Below, piece by piece: positions 55,974 through 64,000 of a stretch of DNA of 64,000 nt. The stretch is taken from positions 16,556,938 to 16,620,937 of the forward strand of contig CM026574.1 of the NCBI GenBank assembly GCA_015143295.1, read 5' to 3'. The notes under the pieces were generated by a model. That model saw only the letters and a program-made list of their open reading frames with translations, ran no database searches and was not told where the DNA came from. Both the position numbers and the translations under genes were made by a program. Source of the DNA: Tetracentron sinense (Eukaryota > Streptophyta > Magnoliopsida > Trochodendrales > Trochodendraceae). How positions within the stretch are numbered: the first letter of the stretch is position 1; the number at the start of each line of letters is the position of its first letter.

Positions 55974-57302
55974 CCTCGATTGTCTCTGGCGAAGCCAGAA
56001 AGGGTTCTCAGGGTTCCATACATTGTGCGGCAACTAGCAGAAAAATGGGGAGAAGTCATTTATTTTCTCCTCGTGATTTTTGACTTCTACCCAGTTGATA
56101 TCTCTCCCTCTTATTCTCACACACTTATCACCACATGTCCATTTGTGTGTGGAGAAGTCAAAATCATGAGCCCCATGATAGGGACTTCTCCACCACTTAT
56201 CCTCTATTCTATGGAACCCCGACACAGGCTTTTTCTGGTTTCGCTAGAGAGAAGCCAAGGCCTAATGGGACATGTGGCAATAAATGTGTGAGAAAAAGGG
56301 AAATGGAAATTAAATGGGAGAGAAATAAAAGTTATGGGGAGAAAATGAAATGACTTTTCCCTATTTTTTTTTTGCCAACTGTCAGTCTAGGGGTGTCAAA
56401 GGGCCGGGTTGGGGTAGGGCCGGGGTCAACCCTAGCCCTACCCTTCCTTATAAGAGTAGAGCCCTAGCCCGGCCCTAGCCCTTCAAGGGCCGGGGTTGAT
56501 TGGGCCCTAGCCCGGCCCCTCAAGGGCCGGGGCCAAGCCGGGCCGGCCAAAGGGCCGGAAGAAAGAGTGGAATTTTTTTTTTTTCATCTAAGATAATAAT
56601 TTTTTTTTTACTACACAAACTGTCAACCTTACATGAAAATGGATACCCTCCTCTTTTATTCGGGTTTGGGATCAACATTGCAACAAAAAGAGCAATGACA
56701 GAGTTAAAAAAAAAATTTCCTTATCAGTGACAGTCATGCATAATAAACCAAAACATAGTATAGGTAAACAAGTAGAATAATAAAACTATATAGAACAAAA
56801 TTGAAAATATGTTTAAATATAAAACTGAAAGTAGAGAGTAAGATATGAGAGAAAGAGAGAGATGATCGATGAAGAGCCGAAGTGGTATGTGGCCTGTGCG
56901 ATTGAAGTTGAAGAATGAAGAGGCAAAGTCTTAGAATGTGAATACAAGTGAGGGTTTGGTCTGTGTTAAGTTGGTTTTTATAAGGTCTTTAGTTGGCGCA
57001 ATTACAAACATAGCCCTACTTTCATAACGTTAATGAAAGGTTAAAGGGAGCATATTAGTAAAATTATTAAAAAATATTTATCTTAAGATAAAGTAGGGCC
57101 GGGCCGGGAAGGGCCAGACAAGGGGAGCCCTAGCCCGGCCCTAGAGAACAAGGGCTTCCAATTTTTTGGCCCTGCCCGGCCCAAGGGCTGGAGTAGGGCC
57201 GGGCTTTGGAGGGCCGGGCCGGGTACCCTTCTATATGGGCTTTTTTGACAGCCTTAACTGTCACACAATGTGTGGATTCGCTTCACCAGAGACAATCCGA
57301 GG
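55974..57302. mobile_element. TIR element interrupted by a G/C-rich hAT-like MITE
   Basis: Left end cctcgattgtctctggcgaag and right end (reverse complement) cctcggattgtctctggtgaag are inverted repeats that extend inward through acattgtg and ggcaac. A partial third copy of the end sequence begins at about 55848. The block aagtcaaaatcatggggcccatgatt occurs in both orientations (55920 and 56157). The insert 56388-57256 splits the right arm. The superfamily is undecided. Confidence 0.65.
56388..57256. mobile_element. hAT-like MITE with GGGCCGGG clusters, about 869 bp
   Basis: Ends taggggtgtcaaa and, on the other strand, taaggctgtcaaa; flanks actgtcag (56378-56385) and actgtcac (57257-57264) match at 7/8 with a 2-bp offset on the left. 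Both ends are dense in gggccgggc and ccctagcccggccc motifs in inverted orientation. It is nested inside the TIR element. Confidence 0.75.
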
Positions 57303-57373
57303 CCTTAAGTAGAGCGTGGAGCCGTGGATTAATAATGACCATTTCCTTACATCGCGAATACGTTAAGCATTTT

Positions 57374-57625
57374 CCCCTTTTTTAAAAAAATATTTTTAAA
57401 ACTTGAAGCTATAATATTAGGTCATTTTGGTCATACTGCAAACAAAAATATCCGGTTAAATATCAACGTTTCACGTGGCAACTTCTTATACATCATATAT
57501 TACCCCTTTAAAAAAAATTGTAAAACTGGAGGCTATAATATTAAGACATTTTGGTCATACTGCAAGCAAAAATATCCTGTTAAATATCAACGATCCACGT
57601 GGCAACTTCTTATACGTCATATATT
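57374..57625 (+). promoter_or_regulatory. Tandem 124-bp promoter module with two G-boxes, upstream of ATPD
   Basis: Two head-to-tail copies (57374-57502 and 57503-57625) share gctataatatta, cattttggtcatactgcaa, aaatatcc-gttaaatatcaacg and cttcttata-gtcatatatta. Each contains CACGTGGC (G-box core at 57472-57477 and 57596-57601, 124 bp apart). The nearer G-box is 190 bp upstream of the ATPD start codon. G-boxes bind bZIP/bHLH factors and are typical of light-regulated photosynthesis genes. Confidence 0.75.
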
Positions 57626-57791
57626 AGAGGCTACCGTCGTCCGAAAACAAAGATAATCAGTTTTTCTAAACCGTCGATCATTCAACTCTTGGGAATCTCA
57701 ACCGTCCAATCGTCCTCAAACCTTCCAACCCCAAAAAAATTTATAATCACAAATCAAAACCTCTACTTCCTTTTTTCTTTCGCCGGAAACA

Positions 57792-58529
57792 ATGGCCGCT
57801 TTGCAACAATATCCGGTCGCAGTTCAAGCCAAATGTCCTACCGCCGGGAAATCCCTAAACCCTAAATCCGTCAAGTTATCATTCTCCGGCAACTTCACAT
57901 CCCTAAAACTCACCGTCAAACTCGCCGGAAAGACCAAATCCGGTGGCGGCGCGAGCGGAGCAAAAATGAGCACGGCAGCAGCGAGCTATGCATCTGCCCT
58001 CTCCGAAGCTGCGAGATCAAACGGAACCCTAGAAACAACAAGCGCAGAAGTGGAGAAAATCGAGAAACTCTTCTCAGATCCTCAGGTGTTCAGCTTCTTC
58101 GCTAATCCAATCATCAGTCTCGAGAAAAAACGCAAAATGATCGACGAGATCGCGATCTCCTTGAGTCTCCAACCTTATACGGAGAATTTTTTGAACATCT
58201 TGATCGACGTGAGACGGACCGATCTGATTAAAGAAATCGTGAAGGAATTCGAGCTGTTCTACAACAAATTGACCGATACAGAGCTGGCGACCGTGAGTTC
58301 AGTAGTGAAGTTGGAGTCGCAGCACTTGGCGCAGATCGCGAAGGGAGTGCAGAGATTGACGGGATCGAAGAACGTGAGGATCAAGACGGTGATAGATCCG
58401 TCGCTCGTTGCAGGGTTCACGATCAGATACGGGGACACGGGATCGAAGCTGGTTGATATGAGTGTGAAGAAACAGCTCGAAGAGATCGGGAGTCAGGTCG
58501 ATTTCAGCGATATTACGCTCGCTGTTTGA
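57792..58529 (+). CDS. ATPD: Chloroplast ATP synthase delta subunit (CF1 delta)
   Basis: Nucleus-encoded subunit of the thylakoid CF1CFo ATP synthase. It forms the top of the peripheral stalk, tying the alpha3beta3 head to the CFo b/b' subunits. The gene is a single exon of 245 codons, the usual length for plant precursors. Residues 1 to about 57 form a Ser/Lys-rich, acid-poor chloroplast transit peptide. The mature protein starts near STAAASYASALSEAA, followed by the OSCP/delta domain. Visible landmarks are ASYASAL, FFANPIISLEKKRKMIDEI, NFLNILIDVRRTDLIKEIV, the SSVVKLES strand and the C-terminal block DPSLVAGFTIRYGDTGSKLV with DMSVKKQLEEI. The start ATG 57792 lies in context aacaATGGCC. Codon use is more GC-rich than the flanks. 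The frame is intact and looks functional. Confidence 0.97.
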   Translation: MAALQQYPVAVQAKCPTAGKSLNPKSVKLSFSGNFTSLKLTVKLAGKTKSGGGASGAKMSTAAASYASALSEAARSNGTLETTSAEVEKIEKLFSDPQVFSFFANPIISLEKKRKMIDEIAISLSLQPYTENFLNILIDVRRTDLIKEIVKEFELFYNKLTDTELATVSSVVKLESQHLAQIAKGVQRLTGSKNVRIKTVIDPSLVAGFTIRYGDTGSKLVDMSVKKQLEEIGSQVDFSDITLAV

Positions 58530-59585
58530 GAAATCTGTATTGAAATGGTAAGGTTTTCTGATCGGTTTGGGTTGATTTTGATTTTGATTTCGATTTCTTT
58601 TACGAAGTTTTTTAAAGCTTTCTAGGGTTTGTACTTTGCAGTGACTTTCTGGATTGTGTAATATTCACAGGGCCACAGGGTTAAAGTGGTCATTTTCCCA
58701 GTCCAACTCTCAAATTCATTGCTTCTGTTTTTGGTGGTGGGGGAAGCAAAGCTTTTCCCCCACTGGTGGTGTAAACTTCACCGCATGTTTGATCCGGGAT
58801 CAAGTTGGGGGGGGGGGTGTGATGTGATGATTAAAATATCCAGCCAATAAACAAATAAATACTGGCCTAACTGTATATATTTAAAAAAGAAAAAAAAACA
58901 GAGGTGCTAAGCCAAAAGATTAGAGTTTAAATATGGAGTAGGATTTAAACTCGGGAGAAAAATAAGGAATATCAATATGAAAATATTATTAAGATTATTT
59001 AGTAGTAATATTTGTTGGGAAATATTAATTTAAATGTCGGCAAAGTTACTTCACATGATATATTGTTAGTAGATGTACTTAACAACCCCATCGAAAAATA
59101 AGAAACATACATGGATAAAGATATCAATCGAAATAAATTATTTTCATGTATGATTAACTTAAAAATATTAGTGCTAAATGATAAATGGGTTACATTTTAT
59201 TGATAATTGCTTCATTTGACAAAAATAATAATAAATAAGTACAAAGAATTGTGCTAGCCCTACACTCAACCAAAAACCAACTAAACCAGTTGAGATTTTC
59301 ACAATTCTAATTCTAAAAGATAACTCTATAATAAGTTGTTGTATTGGGCGGTTTCCTATTCAGTGCTATGCATGGTTCCTCATAACCAAGAATCGAAAAG
59401 AAAATGGATGGAAGAAAAACATAAGGAAAAGAAAAGAGAATAAAGGAAAGAAAAGGAAAAGAAAAGAATATTGAGTTTTCTAGGGTGTGTTTGACTTGGG
59501 AGAAAAGAAAGTAAGAGGAATATAAAAATATAATATGATTCGGCTTAAAAATATTTTTTAAATAATAATAATAGTATTTTGTTTT

Positions 59586-59632
<47 letters not shown>

Positions 59633-60125
59633 TATTTTTTTTAAAAAAATTTATTCAACATTCAAGCCGAGCCAAACTTCAAGCTAGCTCGGTTTGGATA
59701 CACCCCTAATTTTAACCTCAAGATAAAGATAGGGAATATCAATATGAAAATATATAAAAGATAGTTTGAGGTTTGGCTCGTTAAAATAAGATTGGCTTGA
59801 GCTGAAGCACATTTTTCAAGCTCGACTGATGAAGGATCCCCAAGACCAAGCTCGATTTCCGTTCAGTTTGTTTATAATATTTATTTTTATTATATATAGT
59901 ACTGATATTTTTATATATTATCAAGTATATGTTATAATATATTATGTATTATATTATTTATCTATGAGTCGAGTATTTAACGAGTCAAACTCGAGCTATT
60001 CGCGAATAGCTTTGTTCATTAATAAGTCGAAGTACCTAGTAACAACCTTTGTTAATAGGTTACCTATCAAAAAAAAAAAAAAACCTTTGTTAATAGGTTT
60101 AGAGCTTGAGCAACAATAGTTAGGG
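58530..60125. other. 3' flank of ATPD and degraded repeats
   Basis: 58530-58690 is the probable 3' UTR. A G-run (ggggggggggg at about 58807) follows. 59640-59720 and 59755-60115 carry ttggctcg, caagctcg and gagcttgag motifs like the GAGCTTG-type hAT elements, and gatacacccctaa near 59698 looks like one terminus. A (CA)n(TA)n tract lies at 59585-59625. The 94-codon minus-strand frame at 59313 is AT-rich noise. Confidence 0.45.
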
Positions 60126-61119
60126 GAAAGAAGAGCCCGTTTGGCATCGTTCCGGATCAGAAACGATTTTGTTTCCTTGGAACAGTCTGAATTTTTTTGG
60201 AATGATTATGTTTTTAGAACTCGTTTGGATGCAGTCAACCAGAATTTGTTCCAAGGAACATAAACAACAAAATCTTATTTGGATGAACAAAAAAACAGGA
60301 TCGATCATATATACTATAAATTGATTAAAAAAATAGACAAATAATCATCATATTCTTAGCAAAAATAGCCCTACACACTCTTTTTATATAACATAACAAA
60401 TAATTTGGAATTTAAATCTAAAATTGATAAATTATAATAGTGTTCGTTCATTAAAATAAGTGTTATAAGATGACATAATTTATAGATAAAAAGTCTTATA
60501 GGTGTCCCAAATTATACGTTGCATGTTTTACTTTACAAGCATAATAATAATAATTGTCCAAACAATCATTAGAAGTCCAATAATAAAACACATCAGACTA
60601 CATCCACAGGCCGCACAAATGAAAAGACGACGATCTCGTTTGCGTGCATCGAGTAATTATTGTACCGCAAGATCTATTTCAGTTTCGGTATAATAGTGTT
60701 CTTCATAGTCATCCACCTAGATGAATGAATTGTGATGATCCTAATGAAATTTAAATATTATTGGTTTATGATTTTTTATATAATAATGAGTTTTTATTCA
60801 TATTAATCAACACATTTATATACCTGACCAAGTGGGCACCGAAAAAACCAACAGCCATAGTTTTTTTTCGTCTTAGCCATGAACAATTTCATGTATCCTT
60901 TGTCACAATAACACCTAGGACCTTGCATATTTCCTGTTATGCATAGAAATAATATTTAGAAACATCAATTCATTCAACTATATGTAAATTAAAAAGTTTA
61001 TGCAAAACGATAACAATGTCTATCAATGTATCACCCTATCACACTCAAAATTACAGAAACGAATAAAATGACAATTTAAACAATGTCAGCGTACTCAAAT
61101 GAATACACATCTCAATCTC

Positions 61120-61634
61120 TTATAACATCGTAATGCGCTGCTAGAGCATTTGTAATTTCATCCTTAACACGTGTAATTTCTTGTCAACCTTACGTTGTGC
61201 CCATCTCTACAACCGTTGAGGGACCTACATCATTGCTAGTTGTATTGTCATTGTTGACAATCATCTACTCATCACCATAAGTAAGAAAATCTCTATCATT
61301 TTGCGTATGCGATTTGATGAAATTGTGAATAGTTCATGCAGCAAGAACAATACGTTTTTGTGCACGGAGAGAGTAAGATGACATTTGCGTCAAGATAGGG
61401 AATCGAGATTTTAAAACATCAAAACGTCTCTCAATAACATTTCTCAATGATAAGTGATGATAATCAAACAACTCCTTCTTCCCCTCGTGGTTGTCGAGTA
61501 CACCCCCTATACTCTTGTAGGGGATATCGCTCTCTACGATAAGGCATCAGATAACCTAACATGCTGGTGTAGCTCGAGTCGACCACATAATATTTACCTA
61601 AAATAATTTTTTTAATGAAAATCACTGATATCAA

Positions 61635-61684
<50 letters not shown>

Positions 61685-62500
61685 CATACAATGTTACCTG
61701 TAGGGGGTGGGGAAATTCCAATTCTGGTCTTGTTATGGCTTCCGCAAAAATACGTGAATCATTTGCAGTTCCTTCCCAATCGACGTACACAAATGTAAAA
61801 CGCATATCAAAAGAACATGCACATAAGACATTTTGAGTGACGGTTGTCTTCCTCCCTTGATAAGGAATCTGATTCTTACTAGGGACAGATGCACTTACAT
61901 GTGTCTCGTCTATTGCCCTTATACAATTCTTGAAAATGAAAAAATAAATTGTAATCATTTAAAGAAACACTTCATGTATAAATAAATTATGTAAATCATT
62001 TCTTACCTTAAACCAAGGATGATATTTTGAACTGTTAAGAATTTGTGGTAGAGTTTCATTAAAATCTGAGGGACATATTAGTTATTTTTCTAAATTCGCA
62101 ACGGCCTTCAAAACTCTTTTGAAATGACGGCTAATAGTTTCTCCTGAATGTTGAAATCTATCTGCTATCATTCGATTATATTCATTGTGACCAATTGTCA
62201 TTAAAAACATAGTCACCTGTTTCTTGACTACAACAAATTTCGAATCCTTCAAAAGGTTTCTAATTCTCAAAGTTTGATATAAACTTGGAATAAGTGTTTT
62301 TCCATCCGAAACAAATCATAAAATCTATATGGATGTCCGGTAAGTACCTTATGAACAAATTTCGGTCTTGTCTCGCTACGGTCCCTAATTGACTTTTGGA
62401 TGATGCGCTTATTTAGTTCACGAAATATAAGTCAAAACAAAAAATCATCATCAGACTCTTTAGTATCTGAATTTGACTCTTGATAATGGTTTGAATCTAA
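61120..62500 (-). pseudogene. PIF/Harbinger transposase, copy 2
   Basis: 62270-62085 gives the N-terminal region (RIRNLLKDSKFVVVKK, then HNEYNRMIADRFQHSGETIS, the helix-turn-helix part). 61958-61690 gives NCIRAIDETHVSASVP with the first catalytic aspartate. 61597-61470 gives YYVVDSSYTSMLGYL with the second aspartate. The glutamate segment follows in another frame near 61440-61380. The (TA)n tract in the same internal gap as copy 1 is expanded here (61637-61682). Several frameshifts make it non-functional. Confidence 0.82.
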
Positions 62501-62849
62501 CTCCAATCTATCTGAATCCATATTACTTGAACATGGTATATAATCATAATATATCAACATAAAAAATTAACATGACATCCCAAGACTAAAGTCGCATCAT
62601 TACAAAATAATAATTGCAGTTAGTCAATCCATATATAACAACTACAAAGTCGTAAAATAGCAAATCAAACCAAAGAAATTCTCAAATAACAACTAACATA
62701 ATATGTAACAAACAAAGTTTTAAAGTAGCAAGCAAATACAGTATCCTTAAATAACAAGGTTATAAACATCCCAATGAAAAAGTTATAGGCTTTCTCAACA
62801 CTAGAGTGTCATTCTAAGCTCCTTAGTGAGAGGAGTTTCTGTCTTGTGG

Positions 62850-63080
62850 GCACATTCATGAAAAATTCTCTCCAGCTACGGTCGTGCGTGATAATCTTCG
62901 TCACCTTCAAGTAGGCCTCGTCTCTTAGATCTTCATCTAATGTTACCAACACCTCACAACAATGGGTAATAGAGAAAGGGTTCTCACTTGCTTCGAACCC
63001 ACAACTATTTGTCCTTCAATGTTGTCTTGTAATATAGGCCTTACACGTGTCCATCAAAACAAAAATATTATTCACCTTCT
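62850..63080 (-). pseudogene. PIF/Harbinger ORF1-like (Myb/SANT domain) remnant, copy 2
   Basis: The minus-strand reading gives ENPFSITHCCEVLVTL, then DEDLRDEAYLKVTKII and HDRSWREFFM. This matches the C-terminal part of the Myb/SANT-like DNA-binding ORF1 protein that is needed with the transposase in plant PIF/Harbinger systems (pattern NPxSIxxCxxxL...YLKAxxxF...WRExF). Only this part is readable. Confidence 0.6.
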
Positions 63081-64000
63081 TTCAACGGGAGTATTAGTCT
63101 GAGAAGTACCCTGACTGGGTCAATTCATCTCTCCCATAATAACATCAAAGTCTTCTTCCAATGACATGTATATACAGTTCAATGATCTGCAACATTAGTA
63201 AGTGGGATCGCTTCCACCAGCACAAGAAAAAAGAGAATAGTTAACTTCGAACTAGCATTCCAACAATTTCATTCATCATTAGAGTCAACCAAATTAAATG
63301 CATCTCAAATAATTGGAAATATCTTCTAATTAGCCTCAAATCTCATTTGAAGTGAGAGGATAACAAAACGATAAAATGAAAAAAACAAATCTAGTAGAGA
63401 AAATGAAAAAAAAATTTGATTCACAAATCAGGAAGAGGAAATGAAAAAAAAAAATGTTCACAAATCTTGCACAAGGTCATGTTCATAGATCTTGCTAGAG
63501 AACCCAAAAAAATAAAATCAAGATCATGTTCACGGGTCTTGCTAGATCATGCTTCGAATTCCTTTTCCCTGATCTATGAACAAAAAAAAGAACTAGAGAA
63601 AAAAATGGCAGATCTGGAAGATGGAAGATGAAGATCTCACCACCTCTCTTCGTCATCGGCAGCTTTGGAAGATAAAGACTCGCCATCATCGATAGATTTG
63701 CCATTTGATGAAGATCTCTACCTCACATCCATTTTTTAGAGAGAGACAGATGGAGAGAGAAAGATATCTCCACCAGACATCCATTTTTCAGAGAGAGAGA
63801 ATATCTCGCCGTTCGGAGTCGTTACCGGTGATGATCATCATTGGATCTGGTTTTTCGTCTTCGGCGTCCATGCTACTCCCTTCACCAACGCACAAAAAGA
63901 ACCTCTCATTTGCTTTTCTCTTTTTTATCAGGAACAAAAGAAACGCGTCAATATGCATCTCCGAGTGTTAATCTTTAGGTTTCAACCTAAGGTAACATCA

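Larger units (their letters stand above)
60130..64000 (-). mobile_element. PIF/Harbinger DNA transposon, copy 2 (runs off the window)
   Basis: Similar to copy 1 from 60640 onward and free of its two LTR insertions. The possible left terminus is agagcccgtttggcatcg near 60133, which has the look of a PIF/Harbinger end, next to tta; the right end is beyond 64000. Order on the minus strand: AG-rich leader, ORF1-like Myb/SANT remnant (63080-62850), then transposase (62500-61120). Confidence 0.7.

Noticed and set aside
55756..56353. Cluster of 60-100-codon frames on both strands
   Set aside because: They are mirror translations of one inverted-repeat element.

Overview
This window is nuclear DNA from a flowering plant. 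It has spliced genes with GT/AG introns, a nucleus-encoded chloroplast ATP synthase subunit, an organelle-targeted mTERF protein, a plant LRR receptor-like pseudokinase and a dense layer of nested transposons. The lineage cannot be fixed from sequence alone. The long transposon-filled introns suit a mid-sized or large genome and do not look like a grass. Four loci look genuine and cover only a few percent of the window.

Region by region. 1-16131 (+): the 3' part of an At5g10020/SIRK1-type LRR receptor pseudokinase. Its first exon or exons lie upstream of the window. The intron before 5286 is at least 5.28 kb and holds two broken LINEs with hAT-like insertions. An 8.6-kb intron (6960-15553) then splits the kinase-like domain and carries a Ty3/gypsy remnant, a hAT-transposase relic, LINE pieces and MITEs. 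16132-24700: LINE, LTR and minisatellite-rich repeats. 24834-29925: a chain of non-autonomous hAT-like elements, several with perfect 8-bp target-site duplications (TSDs), plus a 193-bp hairpin. 30617-31744 (+): an intact single-exon mTERF gene with a 385-bp fold-back element directly upstream. 32476-40650: a hAT MITE, LTR-like DNA, a PPR pseudogene and the first full copy of a dispersed 1.9-kb repeat. 40655-48870: a PIF/Harbinger copy (-) opened by two solo-LTR-like insertions. 49259-50627: a Mutator-like element and a Tourist-like MITE. 51021-51348 (-): a small two-exon defensin-like peptide gene with a TATA box, hidden because both exons are short. 51592-57305: the second dispersed-repeat copy and several MITEs. 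57792-58529 (+): intact ATPD, with a tandem 124-bp G-box module in its promoter. 60130-64000: a second PIF/Harbinger copy (-), running off the window.

The genes do not form an operon or pathway; each is an independent plant locus. Many insertions can be ordered in time because one element interrupts another at a recognisable TSD. The most notable items are the hidden defensin-like gene, the regularly spaced palindromes inside the 41113-43879 LTR, the fold-back element at the mTERF promoter, the 193-bp hairpin, the duplicated G-box module and the split pseudokinase domain. I found no CRISPR arrays, rRNA genes or convincing tRNA genes. All family assignments rest on recognition of motifs, not on database searches.
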